From contig NC_003106.2 in NCBI RefSeq assembly GCF_000011205.1, forward strand, positions 620,001 to 684,000: a stretch of 64,000 nucleotides of DNA, read 5' to 3'. Positions within the stretch are counted from its first letter, which is position 1. Each line of letters starts with the position of its first letter. Shown piece after piece: positions 1 to 9,626 of this stretch. The DNA is from Sulfurisphaera tokodaii str. 7. Lineage in GTDB: Archaea > Thermoproteota > Thermoprotei_A > Sulfolobales > Sulfolobaceae. A program made the translations under genes and the position numbers. The notes under the pieces are model-generated. The model worked only from the letters and a program-made list of their open reading frames with translations, made no database searches and had not been told where the DNA came from.

Positions 1-729
1 AAAATAGGTACGGCATTACTACCTTTATACGGAATAGGGTTAGCATTAATTACGTTGTTTGGATTATTAATCTTCTTAGTACCAAACGCATTAAAAGTTG
101 TATTAACTACTAAAAATGGTGCGTTAACAGTTCCTTCCCTAATTGCAGCTACAACTCCTGACTGGTTTACTGGTTTAGCATTTACAGCAATATTTATTGG
201 TGGTCTAGTCCCTGCGGCTATTATGGCTATAGGCGTAGCAAACTTATTGACAAGAAATGTAATTGGCGAGTTTACTAAACTTTCGCCAACAAATGAGGCT
301 AGGCTTGCTAAGATACTATCAACAGTATTTAAGTTTATAGCGTTAGCTTTCGTATTTATTGTTCCAGCAACATATGCTATACAACTTCAACTATTAGGCG
401 GCATAATTGTGACTCAAACACTACCAGCAGTATTCCTTTCCCTATTCACTGATAAACTTGAGAAAAACTCTACTTTAGGTGGCTGGGCAGCAGGTGTAAT
501 AAGCGGTGTAGGGTTAGTGGTTTACGTTAACTTGATCTTGGAGCATTACGGTTCACTAAAAACCTCATTATTTACTACGCCATTAGGTCCTATATATATT
601 GCTTTGATAGCTTTAGGAATTAACTTACTCGTAACGTTAATCGGTTCCTTGGTTGCATATGCTAAAGGTTGGAGACCTTATAGGAAAATAAGTGAAAAAG
701 ACTTTGAAGTAAAAGAAGTTGCAAAGTAA
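1..729 (+). CDS. Sodium:solute symporter (SSS family), C-terminal part
   Basis: The frame is open from the first base, so the start lies before the window and only about 242 residues are visible. They hold several hydrophobic helices (near residues 20-37, 63-80, 112-150, 160-180 and 200-225 of the visible part), with the LLTRN loop after one helix and a basic and acidic cytoplasmic tail that starts at GWRPYRK. This layout and the tail fit the last helices of SSS-family symporters, which move organic solutes with Na+ or H+. The substrate cannot be told from this fragment. The gene converges on the winged-helix gene that follows, with a T-rich tract between them. Confidence 0.75.
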   Translation, partial: KIGTALLPLYGIGLALITLFGLLIFLVPNALKVVLTTKNGALTVPSLIAATTPDWFTGLAFTAIFIGGLVPAAIMAIGVANLLTRNVIGEFTKLSPTNEARLAKILSTVFKFIALAFVFIVPATYAIQLQLLGGIIVTQTLPAVFLSLFTDKLEKNSTLGGWAAGVISGVGLVVYVNLILEHYGSLKTSLFTTPLGPIYIALIALGINLLVTLIGSLVAYAKGWRPYRKISEKDFEVKEVAK

Positions 730-743
730 ACAAAGGAATAAAA

Positions 744-766
744 TATTTTTCTTTTTGTTTCTTTTT
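744..766 (+). terminator. T-rich terminator tract
   Basis: Three runs of five, five and five T lie directly after the symporter stop codon, in the gap between two converging genes. U-rich tracts at 3' ends are the usual archaeal terminators. The end of the tract overlaps the last codons of the minus-strand gene. Confidence 0.5.
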
Positions 767-1151
767 ACATATTATTAAAAATATCAAATAAAATTATGTC
801 TTCAAGCATCATCGTTTCTATTAAAGATAATGAGACCATGAGAGGAATTAAATCTATGTAATCTTCTGGTATCTCGTCTCCTCTCTGAATTATTTGCTGT
901 AATTCATTAGTTTTGTTTTGCACTTTTTCATAGGCTTTCTCAGCTTCCTCTAGTCCAGTAGGAGTCAACTCATAAGCATCATGTTTTCTAATAAATCCTT
1001 TCTTCACTTTCCTTACTAATTTCTCATTTTCTAAGACTCTTAAAGTAGCTTGAACATAATCTATCTCTTCTTTTATGTTATCAGCTATTTCTTCAGCAGT
1101 AGCACTTTTCTTATCGAAAAGATAAGCTAATACTTTATCTCTTAGATTCAT
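765..1151 (-). CDS. Winged-helix DNA-binding protein
   Basis: A protein of 128 residues. The first 75 or so residues read as a winged helix: helices over residues 3-12, 17-25 and 29-44 (ending in the LENEKLVRKVKKG recognition-helix and wing region), then a basic wing with LTPTGLEEAE. This resembles MarR/PadR-like regulators and suggests a transcription factor. The C-terminal third is a predicted coiled coil followed by a hydrophobic helix rich in Met, Leu and Ile, a likely dimer contact. It lies 31 bases downstream of the larger unknown gene on the same strand, so the two are probably co-transcribed. The regulatory target is unknown. Confidence 0.7.
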   Translation of the reverse strand: MNLRDKVLAYLFDKKSATAEEIADNIKEEIDYVQATLRVLENEKLVRKVKKGFIRKHDAYELTPTGLEEAEKAYEKVQNKTNELQQIIQRGDEIPEDYIDLIPLMVSLSLIETMMLEDIILFDIFNNM

Positions 1152-1182
1152 AAAAAAATCTTCGTTAACGAGGTATAAAATC

Positions 1183-2118
1183 TTATCTTGACAGCATTAC
1201 GTAATTCTCCCCTTCTTTTGTGATTTTGAGATCTTTTAATAAATCTGGCACTCTGGGTTTCTTTTCAGATACAAGTATAATTTCCTCAAAATTATCCTTT
1301 ACCACAGAAAGGATTTTGTTTATAAATTCTTCATTATATATTGCTTGAAGAGCTTCTAATTTGTAATAATTCCCCTCCTCAAAATAATTTTTAAAATATT
1401 CTCTCCAAATATCAATAATTTTTCCATCCTTCTTGGCTGGAGATGAGAATAAGGGAATTACTGCAGTCTTTCCTTTTAAGTTATTTGTAAAATTCAGAGT
1501 TTTGAAGTAATTATCTACAACATCGAAGAATTTTTTCATATAATATGTAGCAACTTCTATAACATACACTTTATCTTTATCGTACTTTGCATGGAATTCA
1601 CTATAAATTTGGTTGTAAGCCTCAATTATTTCATCTCTTCTGTTACGTATTACGTCATAATACTTTGCACTAGGAATTCTAACACTCATACCTATAACCA
1701 CTATATCGTCTTTACTGATATCTAAGCTAGGCTTAAGGTCTGCTAATGGTTCAGCACCTATTCCGTAAATTACGCCTTCTCCATATTCCGTGGTAGAATA
1801 AAATACTATTCTGTAGTGATCTAAGAAAACAGCGTTAGGATACCATTGTTTATATTCTTCATGTCCTTCTTCTTTTATCTCTTCGATTGCTTCGTAAATT
1901 TTTTCGAATGCATCTTCATAACTATTAAATTTTCCATTCAATTCTCCATAAGGAATAAATATTGGTTCTCCTACTCGTGGTGTCAAATATTTTAATCCAT
2001 AATATTTGGCAATATCATGTAGGTTCACATCCATAACAGTTTTCAGTGTTACTCTCATTTTTTCTGGTAAATGATCTATGTGATATATCTTCTCTTTTCC
2101 TCTTCTTAAAATTGGCAT
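1183..2118 (-). CDS. Conserved hypothetical protein
   Basis: A 311-residue soluble protein, rich in Tyr, Lys and Glu, with no signal peptide or membrane helix. I do not recognise a catalytic motif. The middle (about 130-150) reads as alternating beta-strand and helix, with IVVIGMSVRIPSAKYYD and then a long amphipathic helix. The start is an ATG. It shares a 40-base divergent promoter region with the antiporter gene and is probably the first gene of a pair with the winged-helix gene. Function unknown. Confidence 0.6.
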   Translation of the reverse strand: MPILRRGKEKIYHIDHLPEKMRVTLKTVMDVNLHDIAKYYGLKYLTPRVGEPIFIPYGELNGKFNSYEDAFEKIYEAIEEIKEEGHEEYKQWYPNAVFLDHYRIVFYSTTEYGEGVIYGIGAEPLADLKPSLDISKDDIVVIGMSVRIPSAKYYDVIRNRRDEIIEAYNQIYSEFHAKYDKDKVYVIEVATYYMKKFFDVVDNYFKTLNFTNNLKGKTAVIPLFSSPAKKDGKIIDIWREYFKNYFEEGNYYKLEALQAIYNEEFINKILSVVKDNFEEIILVSEKKPRVPDLLKDLKITKEGENYVMLSR

Positions 2119-2158
2119 TAGGTATATGTAACAAATTATAAAAATAAAATTACGCTAT

Positions 2159-3367
2159 TTGAATCATGTGAATACAAATGATATAGTAATTTTGACACTC
2201 CTTGAGCTTTCTATTTTACTTACAGCCTCTCAAACAGTTAGACTACTAACCCAAAAATATTATTTACCATCGATATTCGCAGAGTTACTAGTTGGTATAA
2301 TTCTTAGTCCTTATGCTGTAGGCGGAATTATAAATGAGGTATTTAATGTGCACTTATTTGATATAAACTCGTATCTGACATTATTTGCGAACTTCTCGGT
2401 AATTTTACTGATTTTTGCTGCTGGTTTGTCACATGGCTATAAAAATTTGAAATCTTCTGGGCTTCTAGGTTTTCTAGCAGCAACATTCGGAGCCGTTATA
2501 CCAACTATTTTAGTTTACTTTACCTTTGGTATAATTTATCCTTCTCAAGTTTCCGCATTAATGGGTGCTGCTAGTGCTGCTACAAGTTTAGCTGCTACTT
2601 CGTCAATAATAGAAGATTTCAAATTATATAGAAGAAATTTCGCTAGAATAGTTATATCAGCAGCAGCAATAGATGATGTAGTTTCCTTAATAATTCTTTC
2701 TGTTGTACTAGAAATATTAAGTATAAAGATTCTGTCATTTATAACAATTTTCTATAATATTTCATTAACTATAATTTCCTGGGTCATAGTTCTATTTCTT
2801 TCAATAATTATAATTCCACGAATTTTGAAATACATAAGAGATGATTTAGTTAACGATGTATCTTTAGTTATTCTCTTTTTAGTTGTTTTTCTAATGATTT
2901 TGTTAGGATTTGAACCAATTATAGCTGCTTTTATAGTTGGTATAGCTGTAGCAGAAAGTGTCAAATCATCGAGAATAACATCCTTCACTTCTTCCCTATT
3001 AGCAATTTTCGGTCCGGTATTCTTTATTTATGTTGGAATGGAAACACCAATATCCATATTTATAAACGTTGACGATGTATTATTAGGTCTTCTTATGACG
3101 TTTCTAGCAATAATAGGTAAAATTGCCGGTATATTTCCTTTTGCTTTTCTTTATACTAAAGACCTTAAGGAGTCTTTTTTAGCATCTGTAGGTATGTTAC
3201 CAAGAGGAGAAGTGGGATTAATTATTGCGACATTAGGTTTATCTTCTGCAATACTTGACGTTAATCAATTCTCTCAAGTTGTAATTATGGCTTTGCTTAC
3301 TACGTTAATAGGTGGTTCGCTTTTCTCATATCTTGTGAGAAAATGGATTTTAGAGCATTCAGCTTAA
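2159..3367 (+). CDS. Cation/proton antiporter (CPA2/KefB-like)
   Basis: A 402-residue membrane protein with about 12 hydrophobic helices. The helix-4/5 region has the conserved pattern of a Na+/H+ or K+/H+ exchanger: GAASAATSLAATSSIIED, then AAAIDDVVSLIILS, where the adjacent Asp pair is the expected ion-binding site. A late helix has GMLPRGEVGLIIA, also typical of the family. It probably exchanges Na+ or K+ for H+ at the cytoplasmic membrane. I used the TTG start; an in-frame GTG lies three codons later. There is no TrkA-N regulatory domain. The last three codons and the stop overlap the antisense C/D RNA described next. Confidence 0.85.
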   Translation: MNHVNTNDIVILTLLELSILLTASQTVRLLTQKYYLPSIFAELLVGIILSPYAVGGIINEVFNVHLFDINSYLTLFANFSVILLIFAAGLSHGYKNLKSSGLLGFLAATFGAVIPTILVYFTFGIIYPSQVSALMGAASAATSLAATSSIIEDFKLYRRNFARIVISAAAIDDVVSLIILSVVLEILSIKILSFITIFYNISLTIISWVIVLFLSIIIIPRILKYIRDDLVNDVSLVILFLVVFLMILLGFEPIIAAFIVGIAVAESVKSSRITSFTSSLLAIFGPVFFIYVGMETPISIFINVDDVLLGLLMTFLAIIGKIAGIFPFAFLYTKDLKESFLASVGMLPRGEVGLIIATLGLSSAILDVNQFSQVVIMALLTTLIGGSLFSYLVRKWILEHSA

Positions 3368-3407
3368 AGGAATTTCTTCACCATTCAGTTACGGTCGCAC
3401 ACATCAC
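3359..3407 (-). ncRNA. C/D box methylation guide sRNA, two 16S rRNA guides
   Basis: Read on the minus strand the order is: box C GTGATGT (3407-3401), 12-nt guide GTGCGACCGTAA, box D' CTGA (3388-3385), 3-nt spacer, box C' GTGAAGA (3381-3375), 12-nt guide AATTCCTTTAAG, box D CTGA (3362-3359). This is the full archaeal C/D layout with equal 12-nt guides. The second guide is fully antisense to CTTAAAGGAATT, the universal archaeal 16S sequence near E. coli position 910-919. The first is antisense to TACGGTCGCA, which lies some 20 nt upstream in the same rRNA. By the D+5 rule the methylated bases would be about A912 and G892 (E. coli numbering). Boxes C and C' each differ from the consensus at one base. 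Confidence 0.85.
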
Positions 3408-3411
3408 TAAG

Positions 3412-3425
3412 TTTTAATATATACT
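3412..3425 (+). promoter_or_regulatory. TATA box of the molybdopterin oxidoreductase gene
   Basis: An A/T box TTTTAATATATACT is centred about 24 nt before the ATG at 3442, the spacing expected for a leaderless Sulfolobales transcript. It sits just beyond the 5' side of the antisense C/D RNA. Confidence 0.5.
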
Positions 3426-3441
3426 AGACTATAAAAGAATA

Positions 3442-5193
3442 ATGATTGCATGTACAAGGGACTGTTATGATACTTGTATATTTGATTCTAATTATAAACC
3501 TTTGAACATTTTCCCTATAAACGGATTTACTTGTTCTAGAGGAATTGCAGATTTAAAAAGAAATGAGATTAACAGAGTGGACTCCGCTTACATAGAGGGT
3601 AAGCCTGTTTCTATAGATGAAGCCGTAAAGTATATAGTAAAAAAGATAAAAGAAACTAAAAGAGAAGAAATTCTTCATATTGACTATGACGGCAATCAAG
3701 GACTATTAACATGGTACTATCCTGCAAGATTTTGGAATGCAATTGGTTCATCATCTACTGACTATTCAATTTGCTCTGCTGAAGGGCACGAAGCTATTAA
3801 GATTCACTACGGTACTTCTTTTGGTGCGTTACCAGAAGATTTTGTTAGATATAACGCTGTAGTCTTTTGGGGATCAGAAGCCGTTTTCTCTTTTATTCAT
3901 GGATGGAGAATTCTATCTAATAAATACAAGATAACAATTGATGTAAGAATGAGTGAAACCGCAAAAAGAAGTGAAAAAGCCTATATCATAAACCCAGCTT
4001 CAGATGCGTTTTTAGCAATTGGTGTTATTAAAACGTTATTTTATGAAGGTCTTTATGATCCTTCAATGATTGATAACGTCGAAATTCTAAAGAATTATGT
4101 AAATTCTTATGATTTCTCGTTGATAGAAGAGACTACTGGTTTATCTCAGGAGGAAATTGAAGAGTTAGCTGAACTTTATTACTATTATAAACCCTTAACA
4201 ATAATTGGTTTCGCTTTAGGAAGAACATATAATGGCGGTGATGCTATCTCATTAATTTCTTTGATTCCCGCTTTATTGGGCATGAAAAGAGGATTCTTTT
4301 ACTCAAACAGTCAAGGATGGGGAATAGACTTCTCCTATCTTCGCGGGTTGCATATAGCAAAACCAAGCAGAATTATAGGTATGGCTGAAGTAGGGAAAGA
4401 AGTTGAAAAAGGAAATGTAAAGTTTCTATTCACTTGGAACTCTAATCCTATTCATTCTTTGCCAGGAAGTGATAAAATAAAAGAAGCTGTCGAAGAAGGA
4501 AAGTTGTTTTTAGTTTCTCATGATCCCTTTTGGAATGAGACCACAAAAATAGCAAATGTTGTTATTCCAGCACCAACTTTTTTAGAAAAGTATGATGTAG
4601 TATATAGTTATTGGCACAGCTATCTAGTCTATAACGAACCTATTAGACCACAAAGAGGGATTACTGAAGTTGAATTGATGAAAAAGCTTGCAAAAGAATA
4701 TGGGATTATTTCTCATCCTCTCATTGAGGAAAACGAATGGATTGCTGTAGATAACGCAATAAGAGGTACTGGAGTTTCTTTACAAGAATTAAAAGACAAG
4801 AAGATAGTTAAAATGAATAAGACTATTGAAGTTAACAAAGTTAAAGTTGAGCCTCTACCCAAACTAACTCCTCCTCCTAAGGGAGTTTACTTGGTCTTCT
4901 CTTCACATCCTAACCATACAAATTCTCAATTTAAGGAAATATACTCTCAGATGCCTATAGCATATAATAATCAACTTGATGGTATAGGTTATCTAGAAAA
5001 TTCCAATGGGAAAGTTAAAGTACTTCTGAAAAAGGATGAGAGCGTACCCAACAATGTAGTTTTCATGTTTAAGAGTTCCTTAATTGGATTAGATGACAAG
5101 CCAATCAACTCGCTTATTGGTAGTGAAAAAGGAAAATATGGAGGAACTCCATTACTTAACGGGCATACTGTTAATATTAGATTAATAAAATAA
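3442..5193 (+). CDS. Molybdopterin oxidoreductase (bis-MGD family)
   Basis: 583 residues. The N-terminus carries a 4Fe-4S motif, C4-x3-C8-x3-C12 and C31, in the CxRDCYDTC form found in formate dehydrogenase and BisC-like enzymes. Residues 105-125 ([11 protein letters not shown]) line up by eye with the NapA segment that holds the Mo-ligating Cys, so C111 is the likely metal ligand. The C-terminus (about 470-583) reads as the MGD-binding domain. There is no Tat signal, so the enzyme is probably cytoplasmic. It is shorter than the usual 650-800 residues. No partner iron-sulfur or membrane subunit lies beside it, so the electron acceptor and substrate are unknown. Confidence 0.85.
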   Translation: MIACTRDCYDTCIFDSNYKPLNIFPINGFTCSRGIADLKRNEINRVDSAYIEGKPVSIDEAVKYIVKKIKETKREEILHIDYDGNQGLLTWYYPARFWNAIGSSSTDYSICSAEGHEAIKIHYGTSFGALPEDFVRYNAVVFWGSEAVFSFIHGWRILSNKYKITIDVRMSETAKRSEKAYIINPASDAFLAIGVIKTLFYEGLYDPSMIDNVEILKNYVNSYDFSLIEETTGLSQEEIEELAELYYYYKPLTIIGFALGRTYNGGDAISLISLIPALLGMKRGFFYSNSQGWGIDFSYLRGLHIAKPSRIIGMAEVGKEVEKGNVKFLFTWNSNPIHSLPGSDKIKEAVEEGKLFLVSHDPFWNETTKIANVVIPAPTFLEKYDVVYSYWHSYLVYNEPIRPQRGITEVELMKKLAKEYGIISHPLIEENEWIAVDNAIRGTGVSLQELKDKKIVKMNKTIEVNKVKVEPLPKLTPPPKGVYLVFSSHPNHTNSQFKEIYSQMPIAYNNQLDGIGYLENSNGKVKVLLKKDESVPNNVVFMFKSSLIGLDDKPINSLIGSEKGKYGGTPLLNGHTVNIRLIK

Positions 5194-5281
5194 ATGTTAT
5201 ACTATTGAATAACTATTATATTGTAATACCACAAATAAAAGCATAATCTTAATTAATTACTGTAGTCAGACATAATCTTGA

Positions 5282-5482
<201 letters not shown>

Positions 5483-5483
5483 A

Positions 5484-6992
5484 CTAAACTATTTTTTGTT
5501 CACTTTCCCCTTCTGCTTTTTCTTCCCCAAAAATACATTTAAACAATTTTCCTTCTCCAATAAGCCGTATCCTATGTCCAGGGTTATTCCCAGCCCTTAG
5601 CTTAATCTCCTTTAATCTTCCCTCTCTAGATATAGTAAGAAGAACTTCTTCCTTAACTTCTATTTGCTTTTTAATTCCGTCCACGGCTATTATTTCGTCT
5701 CCTATATTTAATCCAGCTAAGTCAGCTGGAGAATTATCTTCAATAAACGTAATAACGTTATTCTCAACCCTTATACCATAGTAGGGTTTATCTTTATCGG
5801 TAAATATTATTTTCATATAACGGCCTAGATATTCTAAAATTGGCGGATTCCTCTTGTATACTAATTCATCTAGGTTTTTAAACCCTAAGCTCTCAGCAAT
5901 TTCTTTTACATCAGCGTAAGTATATTCCCCTACCTTATACAGCTCTCTGAAAAAATCTACTATGCTCTTTTTACACTCATTATTCTCCCTTATAGCGAAG
6001 TCCATTAAAAGTCCTAAAATAAATCCTGCATCGTAATAGGAAATGCCAATATTAGGATAATTTTCGTCTCTTTTATAGAGTTTAATCCAAGTTAACTTAG
6101 ATGATTCTGCAATACTCATTCTCTTAAATCCTAGGAAAGTGAGATTTTGAAGAATATTTGCGACAGCTTTCAGTGCATCATTTGCATTTATAACTCCACT
6201 TTCTATTAGAGATAAGAATGCCATGTAGTCAGTTAAACCTTCAGCAACCCAGAGTAGCTCAGTATAATTTTCATGTTCGTAGTCGATCTTTAAATCCTTC
6301 GGTTTAATTCTCTTTATATTCCATCTGTGAAAGTACTCATGAGCAAATAACCATAAAAGATCTTTTCTATCCCAAGTAGTAACTATTGCAGAAGAATCTT
6401 TATGCTCTATTCCCCCTAGGTTTTTATCACTTCTTCTAAAGAAGAAAATATAATTTGGCAAAGAATCTGGGAGATAAGAATCTATCACACGTATAACATT
6501 TCTAAGCTTTTCTACTTCTGTGAAATCATCTATAGTTGAAATTGAGTGCTTTTCGTCAATCTCAATCAGTTTTAGATGTGGTGATGCTTGGATAGGTGAG
6601 TCAGCGAATTCGTCATAGTTATCTCCACAATACCATTCACCTTCTTTTCTTAAAGTAGTATGAATAGGCCACTTAACATTAATTTTTACACAATACTTTT
6701 CATTTAGATCTTGAAATGGGAATAAGGACACCGGATTTATGAAAAGATAATCTGACAGTGAAATAACCTCTCTTTGATCCTTTGAGTTCGCGTAATAAAT
6801 GTATTTGAATTTTCCATTTATCCAAAATTTATTTTTAGAAATTTGATAGCCATAATCATAAAATATCACGTTTCTTTCTTGTTCCCTTATAAAATATGAG
6901 CCAGGAACCCATGTAGGAAAAGTTATTATCCCTTCTCTACCTTCTCCTTCAACTTCAATATATCTATTTCTTGGTGTTACAATAAATCTCAT
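5484..6992 (-). CDS. M61-family metallopeptidase with PDZ domain
   Basis: 502 residues. The zinc motif HEYFH (H218, E219, H222) is followed by WNIKRIKP and, downstream, EGLTDY, which supplies the third ligand in the glycyl aminopeptidase family M61. The N-terminal 150 residues form the beta-rich domain of this family. Residues about 400-465 form a PDZ domain (YYGIRVENN, then DNSPADLAGLNIGDEIIAVDG). No signal peptide is visible, so it is probably a cytoplasmic peptidase trimming peptides. The length is a little below bacterial members (about 600). Its 3' end almost touches the sso7d stop codon. Confidence 0.9.
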   Translation of the reverse strand: MRFIVTPRNRYIEVEGEGREGIITFPTWVPGSYFIREQERNVIFYDYGYQISKNKFWINGKFKYIYYANSKDQREVISLSDYLFINPVSLFPFQDLNEKYCVKINVKWPIHTTLRKEGEWYCGDNYDEFADSPIQASPHLKLIEIDEKHSISTIDDFTEVEKLRNVIRVIDSYLPDSLPNYIFFFRRSDKNLGGIEHKDSSAIVTTWDRKDLLWLFAHEYFHRWNIKRIKPKDLKIDYEHENYTELLWVAEGLTDYMAFLSLIESGVINANDALKAVANILQNLTFLGFKRMSIAESSKLTWIKLYKRDENYPNIGISYYDAGFILGLLMDFAIRENNECKKSIVDFFRELYKVGEYTYADVKEIAESLGFKNLDELVYKRNPPILEYLGRYMKIIFTDKDKPYYGIRVENNVITFIEDNSPADLAGLNIGDEIIAVDGIKKQIEVKEEVLLTISREGRLKEIKLRAGNNPGHRIRLIGEGKLFKCIFGEEKAEGESEQKIV

Positions 6993-7134
6993 ATGACATA
7001 TTCTGACAATCTTAGAAGCTTTAATGTTTTATCCATAGCAGATATTGCGAAGCCACACTTTTGGACATTCCTACTAATCCACAGTAAAAATACGGGTTAA
7101 TGGAAGATTTTGTCTTTTTATAATTATTGAAATA

Positions 7135-7644
7135 TTGGCTTTAATTTATAATCTCACTTTCCTAAATTTACTCGTGGAAGAACTAATTAAAAGAGCTAAA
7201 GAGAAAGGTATTGATGTAGAAGATGTACTGATTAGAGAAATATCTAAAGAAGACCCACAAGAAGGAATTAAATTAAGACTAGAAATTGCAGAAAAATATA
7301 TGAATGAAGCATATGAGTACTTGAATAAAGGCGACTCTATTCAAGCATCTGAGAAAGCTTATAAGGTCGCTGAGGAAGTAGTAAAAGCCTTAGCTGAGAA
7401 ATTTAATACTGAAGAATATAAACAAGCTATAACTGAAGGTAGATGGTATACGTATTTACTTGTAAGTACTACTAACGATCTGTCAAAGAGATTAGGTGAT
7501 TGGGTTTCTGACGGATGGAATGCGGGTTATGTCTTACATGTTTGGGGATTTCATGAAGGCAAATTAAGTGTTAATAAAATTACCGTAAATATGGAGAAAG
7601 TGAAGAAAATGTTAGAAAATGCAAAAAGTATATTAATGTCTTAA
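7135..7644 (+). CDS. PaREP1-family protein
   Basis: 169 residues, mostly alpha-helical. The central part (EYLNKGDSIQASEKAYKVAEEVVKALAE, about residues 62-90) and the WYTYLLVSTTNDLSKRLGDWV segment match what I know of PaREP1 proteins, a family expanded in Thermoproteota and thought to have a HEPN-like four-helix fold. Its function is not established. The start is a TTG chosen as the first codon of the open frame; no ATG is available nearby. A second relative with the same AxEKxxK helix lies at 14868-15332. Confidence 0.65.
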   Translation: MALIYNLTFLNLLVEELIKRAKEKGIDVEDVLIREISKEDPQEGIKLRLEIAEKYMNEAYEYLNKGDSIQASEKAYKVAEEVVKALAEKFNTEEYKQAITEGRWYTYLLVSTTNDLSKRLGDWVSDGWNAGYVLHVWGFHEGKLSVNKITVNMEKVKKMLENAKSILMS

Positions 7645-8143
7645 TTTTTAAAGAATGCTTGACAAAGTAATTAATTTCATGAGATTTTGAAACAGAAATA
7701 TAGTAAGATTAGATTAGTTAGGTCTACGTTTATGGAGGCTTTATAAACTATTACCTTTTAAATATCATAAGTAGAAAAATCTTCTTTAAAAAATTATTTA
7801 GATAAATATCTTATGGATCAGATATCAGTCTGTAGCCTTACTTATTACAACTAAATATATCTTTTCTCGATCAAGGTAATTAAAAATATTCCTATGATTC
7901 TATATGGTTCTCAAGATTCGTATCTTTCTTTTTAAATAAACATAATTTCCTTACCTTTTCTAGTTAGGTGACATAAATAGAACTGCATAGTATAAATTAT
8001 AGTCTCTCTAGCTAAGGCTTTGATTCATAAATTATAATGGAATTTAAAATATCATATACTGTTCTGAAATATTCTCAATTTTTCATATAAATTATTAAAA
8101 TATAAAAATTATTAACTTAACTTGAATTGCAATTCCTCATTTA
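7645..8143. other. AT-rich intergenic region, no feature seen
   Basis: About 500 bases of A/T-rich sequence between a plus-strand and a minus-strand gene. I read both strands and saw no open frame of useful length, no C/D boxes, no tRNA-like clover and no strong inverted repeat. It may hold the 3' ends of both transcripts or a decayed gene. Confidence 0.5.
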
Positions 8144-8347
8144 CTAATAGCTATAGTTTAAGTAGAACACACCAGTAGGTATTATGTAGTATTGCCCATT
8201 AATATCGTATAGGGCACTATAATTTGAATAATATACATTAAGTGGTGTAGCAAGCTCATTTACTACATTTAACGACATTACAGAGCCTGAAAGTTGACTA
8301 CTAGAAATACTAACCCCAATATTTACCATACCTAATTCTGCAATCAA
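8144..8347 (-). pseudogene. C-terminal piece of the frameshifted exported protein
   Basis: This 67-residue frame begins inside the stop codon of the 8344-9594 gene and has only a TTG to start from. It is rich in Ser, Asn, Tyr and Val, like the end of the upstream protein, and ends with YYIIPTGVFYLNYSY. Adding one base near 8347 would fuse the two frames into one protein of about 480 residues. I therefore read it as the C-terminus split off by a one-base deletion, not as a gene of its own. A sequencing error in the source is the other explanation. Confidence 0.6.
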
Positions 8348-9594
8348 TGCTGTGAGGCCTCTGGCATTACAAGAGCAGCTAAAGCACCAACATTAAGCCC
8401 AACCTGAAACTCCGAATTAACACCATAAATTTCCAGACTTGAATATCTAAACCATTGACTTCCGCTTGATGAGCCAATATATGTTAGGTTATTAAAGTAA
8501 ACTGGAGCTATACAACCTCCACCACCCCCCGGACTATAGAAAACGAAAGGCTTAATAGTTGAGAAACTATTCCTAGGCAACTCATTATAAGAAGTATTAG
8601 GAATATATGACTCATAGCAATATATTTTTGGTGCTACTGCATTCCCATTCTCCACTGACACAATTTCTGTTAATATTACTTGTAGAAAGTGATAAACTTG
8701 ATAAATACTATCATGAGGTATATAATAAATCTCAGTCCAATTAACCCATGCAACTTGACCTAAAACATACAACTGACCAACATCATATGGGGACGGAGTA
8801 CCTATTTCTGTCGTATTATATGCTTCAACTATACTGTTACTATCGCATACTGTTAATGATGGACCGGGAATGGTAACTCTTAATGGTAATTGGCCTAGTA
8901 GAGGTTGGGAAATATAAAATCCAACATTAACAGAATAACCTTGTTTATTAAAAAGTTGTTCCTCCAATATAGATTCATAGTAGTTTAGGTTGTTTTGTGG
9001 TCCTATTATTGTTGCTATTGCTATTGGTCCTACTGATTTGTTGTTTGGGTACCATGCTATGATGTTTGGTATGTATTCTGTTATTATGTAACCTCCACTT
9101 GTTGTTTTTATTTTGTTTTTTATTGGTGTTTTGAATTTTATTATTATGTTTTTTCCTCCTTGTCCTTTGATTATTTGTGTTATGTTTAGTGGTGTTGCGT
9201 ATGTTTGTGTTAGTGTTGTTATTGTTGTTTGGTTTATTATGCTGTATGTTGCTAGGATTAGGATTGATGGGTAGATTGTTGTTTTTTCTTTTTTATTGAA
9301 TTTTATCCATTGTTTTGCCCATTTATCTAGTTTTTTTACTGGGAATTGGTAGTATTGTTTGTTGGAGGCGTTGTATATTTTTTGGAATATTGTTCCTTTT
9401 CGTGTGGGGTAGAATGCGAAGACTGATATTGAGGCATTGGTTATTAGTTTGTGGTGGGAGTATAAGAAGATTTTTATAGTATTTGCTGTTGTTAATGCTT
9501 GCTGAATCGTAATATTTAACTGTGGATAATATAGTCCAAATAAGACTATTAATAATAAGATAATTGGAATAAAATAGTAATAAAATCTCCTCAT
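8344..9594 (-). CDS. Exported or membrane-anchored protein, frameshifted at the 3' end
   Basis: The ATG at 9594 gives MRRFYYYF and then a hydrophobic stretch (about residues 6-22), a signal peptide or anchor; a TATA-like TTTATTAAT lies 28 nt before it, so I prefer this start to the TTG at 9612. The remainder is a Ser/Thr/Asn/Tyr-rich, probably extracellular chain ending at PEASQH. Between about 8980 and 9500 the coding strand has almost no G and very little T, so that Thr, Asn, Ile, Lys and Pro codons end in A or C; outside this the use is normal. The last segment continues in another frame (8144-8347). I do not recognise a family. Confidence 0.65.
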   Translation of the reverse strand: MRRFYYYFIPIILLLIVLFGLYYPQLNITIQQALTTANTIKIFLYSHHKLITNASISVFAFYPTRKGTIFQKIYNASNKQYYQFPVKKLDKWAKQWIKFNKKEKTTIYPSILILATYSIINQTTITTLTQTYATPLNITQIIKGQGGKNIIIKFKTPIKNKIKTTSGGYIITEYIPNIIAWYPNNKSVGPIAIATIIGPQNNLNYYESILEEQLFNKQGYSVNVGFYISQPLLGQLPLRVTIPGPSLTVCDSNSIVEAYNTTEIGTPSPYDVGQLYVLGQVAWVNWTEIYYIPHDSIYQVYHFLQVILTEIVSVENGNAVAPKIYCYESYIPNTSYNELPRNSFSTIKPFVFYSPGGGGGCIAPVYFNNLTYIGSSSGSQWFRYSSLEIYGVNSEFQVGLNVGALAALVMPEASQH

Positions 9595-9617
9595 AATAAG
9601 AGATATTTTCAAAACAT

Positions 9618-9626
9618 ATTAATAAA
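9618..9626 (-). promoter_or_regulatory. TATA box of the exported-protein gene
   Basis: On the minus strand TTTATTAAT is centred about 28 nt before the ATG at 9594. The spacing fits a leaderless transcript and supports that start. Confidence 0.45.
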
